DNA of 39,252 nucleotides from Bacteroidales bacterium (GCA_004553485.1 SFLG01000028.1:1-39252), one strand, 5' to 3'; shown: positions 24,677-33,406, counted from the first letter of the stretch. Numbers and translations: made by a program. The notes: generated by a model not told the origin, from the letters alone.

Positions 24677-25834
24677 ATGAAAGTCAACGAAATCCCCACC
24701 CCGTTCTACATCGTCTACGAGGACAAGATACGCGCCAACCTCGACCTCATCAGCGACGTCGCCGCCCGCGCCGGAGTAAAAATCATCATGGCCTTCAAGG
24801 CCAACGCCCTCTGGAAGACCTTCGGCATCCTGCGCGAGTATGGCGTTGCCTGCACGGCCAGCAGCCTCAACGAGCTGCGCCTGGGCAACGAGGAGCTGTG
24901 CCCCGGACAGGTACACACCTACTGCCCGGCCTACACCGACGCCACCATCGAGAGCTACCTCGACGGCTCGTCGCACATCACCTTCAACTCGATGGGCCAG
25001 TGGAACCGGTTCAAGGACACCCTGCGTGAGTACGAGGCACGCACGGGACGGCACGTCTCGCCCGGTCTGCGCGTCAACCCGCGGTGCTCGGTCATCGCCA
25101 CCGACCTCTACAACCCCGCCCTGCCCGGCTCGCGCTTCGGCGCCCGCGCCGACGAGTTGGAGGCCGGCGTTCCCGATGGCATCGAGGGGCTGCACTTCCA
25201 CGCCCTGTGCGAGAGCAGCAGCTACGACCTCGAAAAGGTCCTCGCCGCCTTCGAGAGCCAGTTCGGCCACCTCCTCCCACACCTCAAATGGGTCAACATG
25301 GGCGGCGGACACATCATGACACGCGAGGGATACGACACCGACCACCTCGTCAAGGTGCTCACCGACTTCCGCAAACGCTACCCCAATCTCGAGGTCATCC
25401 TCGAACCCGGCTCAGCCTTTATGTGGCGCACGGGCGACCTCATCGCCTCGGTGGTGGACATAGTGGAGAACGACGGCGTGTCGACGGCCATCACCGACGT
25501 GTCGTTTGCCTGCCACATGCCCGACTGCCTGGAGATGCCCTACAAGCCCGCCATCACCGAGTCGCTCGGCGACGACCCCGTCCCCGGCAAACCCACCTAC
25601 CGCCTCGGCGGCAACTCGTGCCTCAGCGGCGACTACGTGGGCTTCTGGAGCTTCGACAAGCCTCTGCAACCCGGCGACCGCCTCACCCTCGAGGACATGA
25701 ACCACTACACCACCGTCAAGACCAACATGTTCAACGGCATCCAGCACCCCGACATCTGGTTCTGCGACGCCAAAGGCGACTGCACCCTCCTCCGCCACTT
25801 CTCCTACGACGACTACAAGTCCCGTATGAGCTGA
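24677..25834 (+). CDS. nspC: Carboxynorspermidine/carboxyspermidine decarboxylase
   Basis: PLP-dependent decarboxylase that forms norspermidine or spermidine from the carboxy precursor, the last step of the alternative polyamine route used in Bacteroidetes. The 385-residue length is typical. Lys41 in AFKANAL is the PLP Schiff-base residue; GLHFHALCESSSY, the WVNMGGGHI phosphate loop, EPGSAF and the NSCLSGD region near the C-terminus fit the alanine-racemase-fold family. The partner dehydrogenase gene is not in the window. It is 65 bp after uvrD with a 9-bp tract between, so its promoter is unclear. Confidence 0.93.
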   Translation: MKVNEIPTPFYIVYEDKIRANLDLISDVAARAGVKIIMAFKANALWKTFGILREYGVACTASSLNELRLGNEELCPGQVHTYCPAYTDATIESYLDGSSHITFNSMGQWNRFKDTLREYEARTGRHVSPGLRVNPRCSVIATDLYNPALPGSRFGARADELEAGVPDGIEGLHFHALCESSSYDLEKVLAAFESQFGHLLPHLKWVNMGGGHIMTREGYDTDHLVKVLTDFRKRYPNLEVILEPGSAFMWRTGDLIASVVDIVENDGVSTAITDVSFACHMPDCLEMPYKPAITESLGDDPVPGKPTYRLGGNSCLSGDYVGFWSFDKPLQPGDRLTLEDMNHYTTVKTNMFNGIQHPDIWFCDAKGDCTLLRHFSYDDYKSRMS

Positions 25835-25914
25835 CCTCCGGCGTCCCCCGGACCCGCGCCCGTCGCTCCCGGTCTGCGGCCGTCGCCCCCGCCCTTCCCT
25901 CTTTTGTTACAGCG

Positions 25915-25932
25915 GCGAAAGCTTGCTTTCGC
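25915..25932 (+). terminator. Hairpin between nspC and the GT2 gene
   Basis: Perfect GCGAAAGC / GCTTTCGC arms with a 2-base centre, followed after a C-run by TTTTT at about 25950. It may act as a weak terminator after nspC. Confidence 0.45.
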
Positions 25933-25982
25933 GCCATCTCCCCCCCCCCTTTTTCCACCCACCCCTTTTACATTTTACAGCC

Positions 25983-26987
25983 GTGCCTAAAAAGTTTTCA
26001 ATAATAGTCCCCGTCTACAACCGCATTGACGAGGTGCGCGACCTGGCCGACAGCCTCCTTGCACAGACCGCCGGCAACTTCGAGCTCATCCTCGTCGAGG
26101 ACGGCTCGACACAGCCCTGCGACAAGGTGGCCGACGAAGCCCGCGCCAAAGGGCTCGACGTCAAATACTTCTACAAGGACAACGAGGGCCGCTCTATCGC
26201 CCGCAACTACGGCATCGAACGCTCGCAGGGTCAGTGGCTGATATTCTTCGACAGCGACTGCGTCATCCCGCCCACCTACTTCGAGGAGCTGGAACGGCTC
26301 ACCGCCGACCAACCCCTCGACTGCTACGGAGGCCCCGACGCCGCCCACGAGTCGTTCACCACCACCCAGAAGGCCATCAGCTACACCATGACCTCGTTCC
26401 TCACCACCGGCGGCATCCGCGGCGGCAAGGTCAGCCTGGAGAAGTTCACCCCCCGCACCTTCAACATGGGCTTCCGCCGCGAGGTCTACGACAAGGTGGG
26501 CGGTTTCCGCGAGATGTTCAGCGAGGACATCGACATGAGCACGCGCATACGTCAGGCCGGTTTCAGCATCGGCCTGTACCCCGACCTGCCGGTATGGCAC
26601 AAACGACGCGTAAGCTGGGGCAAATTCTGGCGCCAGGTTCACGTCTTCGGCATGTCGCGCATCACCCTGCAGCTGCTCTATCCCGGCTCGATGAAAGCCG
26701 TGCACTGGCTCCCCGCCATCGCCGTCATCGTCGGCATCGCCCTGCTCGTCCTGGGCATCGTCGTCTCGCCCTGGTGGCTGCTGCCCTTGGGGCTCTACCT
26801 TGCCGCGGTGGTCGTCATGGCCTTCGCCGTCACACACAGCCCCGTCATCGCCCTCAAGGCCCTCCCCGCGGCGGTGATACAGCTCGGCGGATACGGCACG
26901 GGCTTCATCAAGGCATACTTCACAAAAATTATCCTGCGGCGCGGCCGCGACGTCCAGCAGGAGATAGAGATGCGGCGCGGCAAATAA
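25983..26987 (+). CDS. Membrane-anchored GT2 family glycosyltransferase
   Basis: A 334-residue glycosyltransferase with a GT-A domain: FSIIVPVYNRIDEVRDL at the N-terminus, LILVEDGS, the DSDCVIPP metal-binding DxD-like site, and SEDIDMSTRIRQAGF with the acidic catalytic motif ED. The C-terminus holds two to three membrane segments (WLPAIAVIVGIALLVLGIVV; WLLPLGLYLAAVVVMAFAV), then a basic tail. It probably transfers sugar to a lipid-linked or surface glycan. No ATG exists near the domain start; GTG at 25983 puts the conserved strand at residue 5 and is the chosen start. The frame upstream to 25923 is C-rich and has no homology. Confidence 0.87.
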   Translation: MPKKFSIIVPVYNRIDEVRDLADSLLAQTAGNFELILVEDGSTQPCDKVADEARAKGLDVKYFYKDNEGRSIARNYGIERSQGQWLIFFDSDCVIPPTYFEELERLTADQPLDCYGGPDAAHESFTTTQKAISYTMTSFLTTGGIRGGKVSLEKFTPRTFNMGFRREVYDKVGGFREMFSEDIDMSTRIRQAGFSIGLYPDLPVWHKRRVSWGKFWRQVHVFGMSRITLQLLYPGSMKAVHWLPAIAVIVGIALLVLGIVVSPWWLLPLGLYLAAVVVMAFAVTHSPVIALKALPAAVIQLGGYGTGFIKAYFTKIILRRGRDVQQEIEMRRGK

Positions 26988-27036
26988 GAGCCCGTCGTCG
27001 CCAACCATCACCATCACACTTGCTCACAGACCAATC

Positions 27037-27753
27037 ATGGCAAAAAGCTATCTTGCGACAAACACCTCCTTCCGCCAGCTCAGCGAGGACGAACGCCCGC
27101 GCGAAAAGGCGCTGAACCACGGCATAGGGTCGCTCACCGACGCCGAGCTGCTGTCGCTGCTCTTCGGCACGGGGACGGCGGGCTGTTCGGTGCTTGACAT
27201 GGCCGAGAACATCATCAACGACAACGAGGGGCACCTGTGGCGCCTCGCCGGCATGGATACCCGCGACATCGCCAGGAAGTACAAGGGCGTGGGCATCGCC
27301 AAGGCCATCCTCATCGCCGGCGCGCTCGAGCTGGGCCGCCGTGCCTTCAAGGACGCCCTCGCCTGCCCGCAGAACGCCATCAGCTCGTCGCGGATGGCTT
27401 ACGAGGCCATGCGCGAGACAATGGAGAACCTCGACCACGAGGAGTTCCATGTCATCTTCCTCAGCAACGCCGCCATCGAGATTGCCCGCGAGCTGATCGG
27501 TGTGGGCGGGCAGTCGGCCACCGCCGTCGACGTCAAGGTGATAGCGCGCAAAGCCCTCGAGCACAAGGCCACGCGCGTCATCCTATACCACAACCACCCC
27601 AGCGGCACCCTGCGCCCCAGCATCCAGGACGACAGCCTGACAAGCAAGATACGCCGCGGCCTCGAGCTGCTCGACATCCGCGTCGACGACCATATAATCA
27701 TCACATCCAAAGGTTATTTCTCCTACAACGACGAAGGGCGCCTGCACCGTTGA
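27037..27753 (+). CDS. radC: RadC/JAB-domain protein
   Basis: A 238-residue RadC-family protein: an N-terminal helix-hairpin-helix part (LTDAELLSLLFGTG; GVGIAKAILIAGALELGRR), then a JAMM/JAB1 metalloprotease-like domain from about 110. The metal motif YHNHPSG has His185 and His187, with the acidic partner in IQDDS a few residues on. The original link to DNA repair is not well supported and the true role is unknown. It starts 49 bp after the GT2 gene. Confidence 0.93.
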   Translation: MAKSYLATNTSFRQLSEDERPREKALNHGIGSLTDAELLSLLFGTGTAGCSVLDMAENIINDNEGHLWRLAGMDTRDIARKYKGVGIAKAILIAGALELGRRAFKDALACPQNAISSSRMAYEAMRETMENLDHEEFHVIFLSNAAIEIARELIGVGGQSATAVDVKVIARKALEHKATRVILYHNHPSGTLRPSIQDDSLTSKIRRGLELLDIRVDDHIIITSKGYFSYNDEGRLHR

Positions 27754-27781
27754 CCGCCCGCGCCCATCAAAGCTCAACTGA

Positions 27782-27857
27782 AAATTCAGAATCAAACATA
27801 TCACATCCCTCACTCCTCCCAAATCCCAAATTTCCAATTCGTAACTCCTGATTCCCT
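27782..27857. repeat. Degenerate 7-bp-period tract upstream of cstA
   Basis: Units such as TCCCAAA, TCCCAAA, TTTCCAA, TTCGTAA, CTCCTGA and TTCCCTG in register, between radC and cstA, ending a few bases before the cstA ATG. It is similar in base composition to the complement of the tract at 1137. Confidence 0.7.
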
Positions 27858-27860
27858 GCA

Positions 27861-29321
27861 ATGATTTCCTTCTCTGTGGCTCTGATTCTGCTGATTGCAG
27901 GATACATAATCTACGGCGCGCTGGCCGCACGCATCTTCGGCGAGGACCCGTCGCGTCCCACGCCCGTGCAGACGATGGCCGACGGCGTCGACTACGTGCG
28001 CCTCAAGCCCTGGCGCATCTTCCTAATCCAGTTCCTCAACATCGCCGGCCTCGGACCCATCTTCGGCGCCATAATGGGCATAATGTTCGGTCCGGCGGCC
28101 TTTCTGTGGATTGTCATAGGCACAATCTTCGGCGGCGCCGTCCACGACTACATATCGGGCATGCTGTCGGTGCGCGAGAAAGGCGCGTCGCTGCCCGAGA
28201 TTGTGGGCAACGAGCTGGGCACTACGGTAAAGAACGTCATGCGCCTGTTCTCGCTGCTTCTGCTGATACTGGTGGGCGCGGTATTCGTCTACAACCCCGC
28301 CGACCTGCTGGCGATGCTCACGCCAAACGCCCTCGACCGCATCTTCTGGGTAATCGTCATCTTCGGCTATTTCATCGCCGCGACGCTGCTGCCCATCGAC
28401 AAGATAATCGGCAAAATCTACCCCGTCTTCGGCTTTGTGCTGCTGTTTATGGCGGCCGGAATAATGGTGGTGCTCTTTATGAATGCCGGTGACATCCCCG
28501 AGGTATGGCATGAGATGTACAACCACAAGGCCGACCCGGAGGCCACACCGATTTTCCCGATGATGTTCATCTCGATAGCCTGCGGAGCCATCTCGGGCTT
28601 CCACGCCACGCAGTCGCCGATGATGGCACGCTGCCTGCCCAACGAGAAATACGGCCGCCCCATCTTCTACGGCGCGATGGTGGCCGAGGGCATGGTGGCG
28701 CTGATATGGGCTGCCGCCGCCGTCACCTACTGCCACGGCTACGACGGCCTACAACAGGCAATGGGCTCGGGCTCCCCCGCCGTCCTCGTCAACGACCTCA
28801 GCCGCGACTGGCTCGGCGCCGTCGGCGGCATCCTGGCCATCCTGGGCGTCATTGCCGCTCCCATCACCACGGGCGACACCGCCTTGCGCAGCGCCCGCCT
28901 CATCCTTGCCGACGTCACCGGCATAGAGCAGCGCAGCCTCTCCAAGCGCCTGCTGGTGTCGCTGCCCATCTTCGCCATCTGCTTCACGGTGATGCTCGTG
29001 CCCTACGACGTGCTGTGGCGCTATTTTGCCTGGAGCAACCAGGTGCTGTCGGTATTCACCCTGTGGACAATCACCGTCTGGCTGGCACGCCACCGCAAGG
29101 CCTACCTTATCTCGCTCATCCCGGCGCTGTTTATGACAATGGTGACGGTGACATACATCCTGTACGCCCCGGAGGGCCTAACGGCGCTGGCCAAGGCTGC
29201 CACCGGACGGCCCATCCCCTACTGGGCCGCCCTCTCCGGCGCTGCATTAGTGACGGCATCGTTCCTGCTACTCTTCGGACGTATGCTGAAATCATCTGGA
29301 AACCAACCCGTTTTAGAATGA
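27861..29321 (+). CDS. cstA: CstA-family carbon starvation/pyruvate or peptide transporter
   Basis: A 486-residue polytopic inner-membrane protein of the CstA family, shorter than the roughly 700-residue E. coli CstA and typical of the short form. Hallmarks: GYIIYGALAARIFGEDPSRPTP, the conserved LNIAGLGPIFGAIMGIMFGP, HDYISGMLSVREKGASLPEIVG, GAISGFHATQSPMMARCL and the later PITTGDTALRSARLILAD. More than ten hydrophobic segments are visible. Family members take up peptides or pyruvate during starvation; which applies here is unknown. Its end overlaps the next gene by ATGA. Confidence 0.92.
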   Translation: MISFSVALILLIAGYIIYGALAARIFGEDPSRPTPVQTMADGVDYVRLKPWRIFLIQFLNIAGLGPIFGAIMGIMFGPAAFLWIVIGTIFGGAVHDYISGMLSVREKGASLPEIVGNELGTTVKNVMRLFSLLLLILVGAVFVYNPADLLAMLTPNALDRIFWVIVIFGYFIAATLLPIDKIIGKIYPVFGFVLLFMAAGIMVVLFMNAGDIPEVWHEMYNHKADPEATPIFPMMFISIACGAISGFHATQSPMMARCLPNEKYGRPIFYGAMVAEGMVALIWAAAAVTYCHGYDGLQQAMGSGSPAVLVNDLSRDWLGAVGGILAILGVIAAPITTGDTALRSARLILADVTGIEQRSLSKRLLVSLPIFAICFTVMLVPYDVLWRYFAWSNQVLSVFTLWTITVWLARHRKAYLISLIPALFMTMVTVTYILYAPEGLTALAKAATGRPIPYWAALSGAALVTASFLLLFGRMLKSSGNQPVLE

Positions 29322-29794
29322 AAGCCGACAAAAGTAACAAACCCTCCGCCGGCACGACGGGCGAATACGAGTTCCCCGGCGAATGGCTCACCGCCCCCGC
29401 TACCGGCGACGATGGCGAGCTGGTGATGGTGACCGGACGCACCGACGTGGCCCGGTTCCGCGACAACCCGCGTTTCAACATACGCGTGACGGTGAGCTGG
29501 CGCTACGGCGACAGCGGAATGCCCGACACGGCGACCTCGCTGCTGATGCAGGACGTGGCCGAGCGCCTCGTGCGCGAGTTCGCCGCCGACCCGGTGGCCG
29601 TGCTGACGGGCATATACACCGGCGCCGGCCTGCGCGAATGGGTCTTCTACACCCTCTCGCTCAACATCTTCGGCCGCAAGCTCAACGAGCGCCTCGCCGA
29701 CCTGCCCCTGCTCCCCCTCCAAATCGAAGCCGAGAGCGACCCCGCCTGGCACGAATACACCGAAATGTCCCAAGTCCTCGAAGACCTCGACTAA
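29318..29794 (+). CDS. DUF695-type protein
   Basis: A 158-residue soluble protein that fits the DUF695 family pattern: WLTAPATGDDGELVMVTGR, RDNPRFNIRVTVSWRYG, LTGIYTGAGLREWVFYTLSL and a C-terminal DPAWHEYTEM. No function is known. ATG at 29318 overlaps the cstA stop (ATGA), so the pair is translationally coupled and a link to transport or starvation response is possible but unproven. Confidence 0.75.
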   Translation: MKADKSNKPSAGTTGEYEFPGEWLTAPATGDDGELVMVTGRTDVARFRDNPRFNIRVTVSWRYGDSGMPDTATSLLMQDVAERLVREFAADPVAVLTGIYTGAGLREWVFYTLSLNIFGRKLNERLADLPLLPLQIEAESDPAWHEYTEMSQVLEDLD

Positions 29795-29810
29795 CACCGC
29801 CGCCCCTCCC

Positions 29811-29855
29811 AATCAGACTAATTAGACCAATTCGACCAATATAACCCCATAACCC
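29811..29855. repeat. 9-bp-period tract (AATTAGACC type)
   Basis: Units AATCAGACT, AATTAGACC, AATTCGACC, AATATAACC, CCATAACCC, starting 17 bp after the DUF695 stop and ending 41 bp before hppA. Confidence 0.85.
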
Positions 29856-29896
29856 TAAATTGAACAAGTCCAACTTAAATTAACTAACAAACCAAC

Positions 29897-32089
29897 ATGA
29901 TTATTCCTGCTTTCTGGCTTGTGCCGGTTTCGGCAATAATCGCCCTTCTGATGGCCTGGTACTTCTACCGCCAAATGAAAAAACAGAGCGAGGGCACCGA
30001 AACAATGCAGCGCATAGCCTCGTATGTGCGCAAAGGCGCCATGTCGTATCTCAAACAACAGTACAAGGTTGTCGGCATAGTATTCCTGTGCCTGGTGGCC
30101 CTTTTCTCGGTAATGGCTTACGGCTTTGACCTCCAGAACCACTGGGTTCCCGTGGCCTTCCTCACCGGCGGCTTCTTCAGCGGCCTCTCGGGCTTCCTGG
30201 GCATGAAGACCGCCACCTACGCGTCGGCCCGCACCGCCCACGCCGCCCGCGGCTCGCTCAACGCCGGCCTGCGCGTGGCCTTCCGCTCGGGTGCCGTCAT
30301 GGGCCTCGTCGTCGTCGGCCTCGGCCTCATCGACATCTCCTTTTGGTACCTGCTGCTCGACTGGCTCGTCGACCTTGAGGGCACAAAGAAACTGGCCATG
30401 ATCACCACCACCATGCTCACCTTCGGCATGGGCGCCTCCACACAGGCCCTCTTTGCCCGCGTGGGCGGCGGCATCTACACCAAAGCCGCCGACGTCGGCG
30501 CCGACCTAGTGGGTAAGGTCGAGGCCGGCATACCCGAGGACGACCCCCGCAACCCCGCCACCATCGCCGACAATGTCGGTGACAACGTGGGCGACGTCGC
30601 CGGCATGGGCGCCGACCTCTACGAGTCGTACTGCGGCTCCATCCTGGCCACCTCGGCCCTCGGTGCCGCCGCCTATCTGCTCACCGGCGACGTCGAGATG
30701 CAGCTCAAGGCCGTGATAGCCCCCATGCTCATCGCCGCCGTAGGCATCCTGCTCAGCATCGTGGGCATCTTCTGCGTGCACACCCGCGAGAACGCCTCGA
30801 TGAAGAACCTGCTGGGCGCCCTCTCGCTGGGCACCAACCTCAGCTCGCTGCTTATTGTCGGCGCAACCTTTGCCGTGCTGTACCTGCTGGGCATCGACAA
30901 CTGGGCCCTCATCAGCTGCTCGGTTGTGACGGGTCTGCTCGTCGGCGTGGTGATAGGCAAGTCAACCGAATACTACACCTCGCAGTCGTACGAGCCCACG
31001 CGCAAGCTGTCGGAGAGCGGCAAGACCGGCCCCGCCACCGTCATCATCTCGGGCATAGGCCTGGGCATGGTGTCGACGGCAATTCCCGTCCTGGCCGTCG
31101 TTGTCGGCATCATCCTCAGCTACTGGTTCGCTTCGGGCCTTGACTTCAACAACGTCGCCATGGGCCTCTACGGCATCGGCATCGCCGCCGTGGGCATGCT
31201 CTCCACCCTCGGCATCACCCTCGCCACCGACGCCTACGGCCCCATCGCCGACAACGCCGGCGGCAACGCCGAGATGTCGGGCCTGGGCAAAGAGGTGCGC
31301 CGCCGCACCGACGCCCTCGACAGCCTCGGCAACACCACCGCCGCCACCGGCAAAGGCTTCGCCATCGGCTCGGCCGCCCTCACCGGCCTGGCCCTCCTTG
31401 CCTCGTACATCGAGGAAATCCGCATCGGCCTGGCCCGCCTGGGCGAGACAACCATACAGATCGGCGACCGACTGGTAGACATCCACCAGATGAACTTCCT
31501 CGACTTCATGCAGCTGTACGAGGTCAACCTGATGAGCCCCAAAGTGCTCAGCGGCATGTTCATCGGCGCCATGATGGCCTTCCTCTTCTGCGGCCTGACG
31601 ATGAACGCCGTGGGACGCGCCGCCGCAAGCATGGTTGACGAGGTGCGCCGTCAGTTCCGCGAAATCAAAGGCATCCTCCAGGGCAAGGCCGAGCCCGACT
31701 ACGCCCGCTGCGTGCAAATCAGCACCAAGGGTGCCCAGCGCGAGATGATCTTCCCCTCGGTACTTGCCATCATCGCCCCCATCCTCACCGGACTGATCTT
31801 CGGCGTGCCCGGCGTCCTCGGTCTGCTCGTGGGCGGCCTGTCGGCCGGCTTCGTCCTCGCCATCTTCATGGCCAACGCCGGCGGCGCCTGGGACAATGCC
31901 AAGAAGTACGTCGAAGAGGGTAACTTCGGCGGCAAAGGCTCGGAGGTCCACAAGGCCACCGTCGTCGGCGACACCGTCGGCGACCCCTTCAAGGACACAT
32001 CGGGCCCCTCGCTCAACATCCTCATCAAGCTCATGTCGATGGTCGCCATCGTGATGGCCGGCCTCACCGTCAGCTGGTCGCTCTTCTGA
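29897..32089 (+). CDS. hppA: Membrane-bound ion-pumping pyrophosphatase
   Basis: A 730-residue polytopic enzyme that couples pyrophosphate hydrolysis to H+ and/or Na+ export. About 16 membrane segments. Pyrophosphate/metal-binding motifs: GGGIYTKAADVGADLVGKVE, IPEDDPRNPATIADNVGDNV, DAYGPIADNAGGNAEMSGL, ANAGGAWDNAKKYVEEG and ATVVGDTVGDPFKDTSGPS. The K+-dependence position has Ala482 and Gly485 (NTTAATGKG), the signature of K+-dependent enzymes; related Bacteroides pumps move both Na+ and H+. It has its own strong terminator, and a separate promoter was not clearly found. Confidence 0.97.
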   Translation: MIIPAFWLVPVSAIIALLMAWYFYRQMKKQSEGTETMQRIASYVRKGAMSYLKQQYKVVGIVFLCLVALFSVMAYGFDLQNHWVPVAFLTGGFFSGLSGFLGMKTATYASARTAHAARGSLNAGLRVAFRSGAVMGLVVVGLGLIDISFWYLLLDWLVDLEGTKKLAMITTTMLTFGMGASTQALFARVGGGIYTKAADVGADLVGKVEAGIPEDDPRNPATIADNVGDNVGDVAGMGADLYESYCGSILATSALGAAAYLLTGDVEMQLKAVIAPMLIAAVGILLSIVGIFCVHTRENASMKNLLGALSLGTNLSSLLIVGATFAVLYLLGIDNWALISCSVVTGLLVGVVIGKSTEYYTSQSYEPTRKLSESGKTGPATVIISGIGLGMVSTAIPVLAVVVGIILSYWFASGLDFNNVAMGLYGIGIAAVGMLSTLGITLATDAYGPIADNAGGNAEMSGLGKEVRRRTDALDSLGNTTAATGKGFAIGSAALTGLALLASYIEEIRIGLARLGETTIQIGDRLVDIHQMNFLDFMQLYEVNLMSPKVLSGMFIGAMMAFLFCGLTMNAVGRAAASMVDEVRRQFREIKGILQGKAEPDYARCVQISTKGAQREMIFPSVLAIIAPILTGLIFGVPGVLGLLVGGLSAGFVLAIFMANAGGAWDNAKKYVEEGNFGGKGSEVHKATVVGDTVGDPFKDTSGPSLNILIKLMSMVAIVMAGLTVSWSLF

Positions 32090-32106
32090 CCCTGACCCCC
32101 TAACCT

Positions 32107-32149
32107 GTACCAGGCCCCCGGCGCAAAGCCGGGGGCCTGGTACATTTTT
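32107..32149 (+). terminator. Strong intrinsic terminator of hppA
   Basis: Perfect 16-bp arms (GTACCAGGCCCCCGGC and its complement) with a 5-base loop, then ATTTTT. It begins 18 bp after the hppA stop. Confidence 0.97.
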
Positions 32150-32151
32150 AC

Positions 32152-32187
32152 CCACATAAATAACATACACCACAAACACCACACCCC
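32152..32187. repeat. 9-bp-period tract (CCACATAAA type)
   Basis: Units CCACATAAA, TAACATACA, CCACAAACA, CCACACCCC, starting a few bases after the hppA terminator. Confidence 0.75.
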
Positions 32188-32203
32188 CTCAAAATAAGAA
32201 AAA

Positions 32204-32225
32204 GAGGAGCTTTCACAAGTTCCTC
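32204..32225 (+). other. Small hairpin upstream of the structured element
   Basis: GAGGAGCTT / AAGTTCCTC pair over 9 bp as RNA (one G-U pair) around a UCAC loop. The 90 bases that follow are AT-rich and hold no gene I recognise. Confidence 0.5.
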
Positions 32226-32318
32226 CCTTTCCATTCATCACATTATGCTTAATTTTTGTGCTTTCGCTTGTTAATCAATACGCTGAAGGAGTATATAAAT
32301 GTCAGGTGTTAATCTTTA

Positions 32319-32486
32319 AAAGCGCCTGCCCCTACTCATATTAGCCAAGAGGTGGAAAATCCATGGCGAATCCGATGTCCGGCTGAAGAGCGCTCCCGGG
32401 ATGGGAGGGTTCACTCTATATCCCAAAGGGGACATAACGACATCTCGTCCGCGTCTTGTTCGTGGCGTGTTCGGGACAGGCGCTTT
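32319..32486. other. Inverted-repeat-bounded structured element, possible ncRNA or MITE
   Basis: Ends are AAAGCGCCTGCCCC (32319-32332) and the complement of AAAGCGCCTGTCCC (32473-32486), 13 of 14 matching. Inside are further hairpins (CTCCC/GGGAG at 32393-32407; TCCC/GGGGA at 32421-32432). The element is GC-rich and flanked by AT-rich DNA, between converging hppA and sod. Short reading frames on both strands cross it, but none matches a known family. No target-site duplication is evident. It could be a structured RNA, a small non-autonomous mobile element or a decayed gene. Confidence 0.55.
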
Positions 32487-32496
32487 GTTTTTTGGT

Positions 32497-32536
32497 GGCA
32501 TTGTTCACCCGTCGTGTGCGGCGGTGGCGCAATGCC
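32497..32536 (+). terminator. Long hairpin with T-rich tail after the element
   Basis: GGCATTG / CAATGCC outer arms and CACC / GGTG inner pairing, then GTGTTTTGTGTGTTTT. If the element is transcribed on the plus strand this could end it. Confidence 0.4.
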
Positions 32537-32600
32537 GTGTTTTGTGTGTTTTATGTGTACAGATTAAGAATTTCTTTTGTCTTGTCAGGGGGACGGCGCC

Positions 32601-33182
32601 TCAGTCTTCGTAACGGCCTTCGACCACTTTCCAGTCGATGATGTTCCAAAGAGCCTCGAGGGCTGCCTGACGGCGGTTCTGATAGTCGAGGTAGTAGGCG
32701 TGCTCCCATACGTCGAAGGTCAGCAGAGGCTTGAGACCCTGGCTGATGGGGTTCTCGGCATTGCGGCCCTGGGTGATAAAGAGCTTGCCGTCGGCGTCGG
32801 TGGACAGCCAGACCCATCCGCTGCCGAACAGGCCTACGCCGGCGTCGACAAATACTTTCTTGAACTCCTCGAACGAGCCGAAGTCGCGGTCGATTGCCTC
32901 GCGCAGCTTGCCTTTGGGCTCGCCTCCGCCGTCGGGGCTGAAGGTGAAGAAGTAGAAGATATGGTTCCAGGCCTGCGAGGCGTTGTTGAACAGCGCGCCG
33001 TCCGAGTGGCGGATGACCTCCTCAAGGTCTTCGTCGTCAAAGCGTGTGCCGGCGACAAGGCGGTTGAGGTTGTCGATGTAGGCTTTTTCGTGTTTGCCGT
33101 AGTGGAACTCTACCGTGCGCTCGCTGATGGCGGGCTCGAGAGCATTGTTGGCGTAGGGCAATTCAGGTTGTGAGTATATCAT
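32601..33182 (-). CDS. Superoxide dismutase, Fe type (possibly cambialistic)
   Basis: Converts superoxide to hydrogen peroxide and oxygen in the cytoplasm. The 193-residue protein has metal ligands His27 (EFHYGKH), His74 (AWNHIFYF), Asp157 and His161 (DVWEHAYY). Gln70 in NNASQAWNH and Ala142 in RNAENP occupy the positions that mark Fe-type enzymes, as in E. coli SodB; Bacteroides relatives can also use Mn. The ATG at 33182 gives the usual N-terminus. It is isolated on the minus strand, and no TAnnTTTG box was found in its upstream region. Confidence 0.96.
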   Translation of the reverse strand: MIYSQPELPYANNALEPAISERTVEFHYGKHEKAYIDNLNRLVAGTRFDDEDLEEVIRHSDGALFNNASQAWNHIFYFFTFSPDGGGEPKGKLREAIDRDFGSFEEFKKVFVDAGVGLFGSGWVWLSTDADGKLFITQGRNAENPISQGLKPLLTFDVWEHAYYLDYQNRRQAALEALWNIIDWKVVEGRYED

Positions 33183-33257
33183 ATTCGTCAGTTAGTTATA
33201 TTAGACTGTTATTAAATTCAAGGTGGTCCGCTAACAGCATCCGATAGCACCAAATTG

Positions 33258-33290
33258 CAAAACCGGAGATGCTTTTTCTGCCCGGTTTTG
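33258..33290. other. Inverted repeat upstream of sod
   Basis: CAAAACCGG / CCGGTTTTG arms, perfect over 9 bp, 15-base loop, 76 bp before the sod start. It could be a weak terminator for the broken acyltransferase or a leader hairpin of sod. Confidence 0.45.
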
Positions 33291-33344
33291 TCATTAAAAC
33301 GCACCCGTGGCCCCGTTGTTCAAAATAACAAATGTTAAGGCCGG

Positions 33345-33389
33345 AAATTAACGCAGATTAAGCCTATATAGCATTAATTGCGTTAATTT
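33345..33389. other. AT-rich inverted repeat between acyltransferase and sod
   Basis: AAATTAACGCAGATTAA (33345-33361) pairs with TTAATTGCGTTAATTT (33374-33389) with one bulged base and a 12-base loop. Its role is unknown. Confidence 0.5.
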
Positions 33390-33406
33390 GCTGACGGGAG
33401 GGGGGG

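Noticed and set aside
32316..32613. Short open frames on both strands (61 and 70 codons) in the hppA-sod gap
   Set aside because: They overlap each other across an inverted-repeat-bounded segment and show no protein family; better explained as a structured element, though a decayed gene is not excluded.
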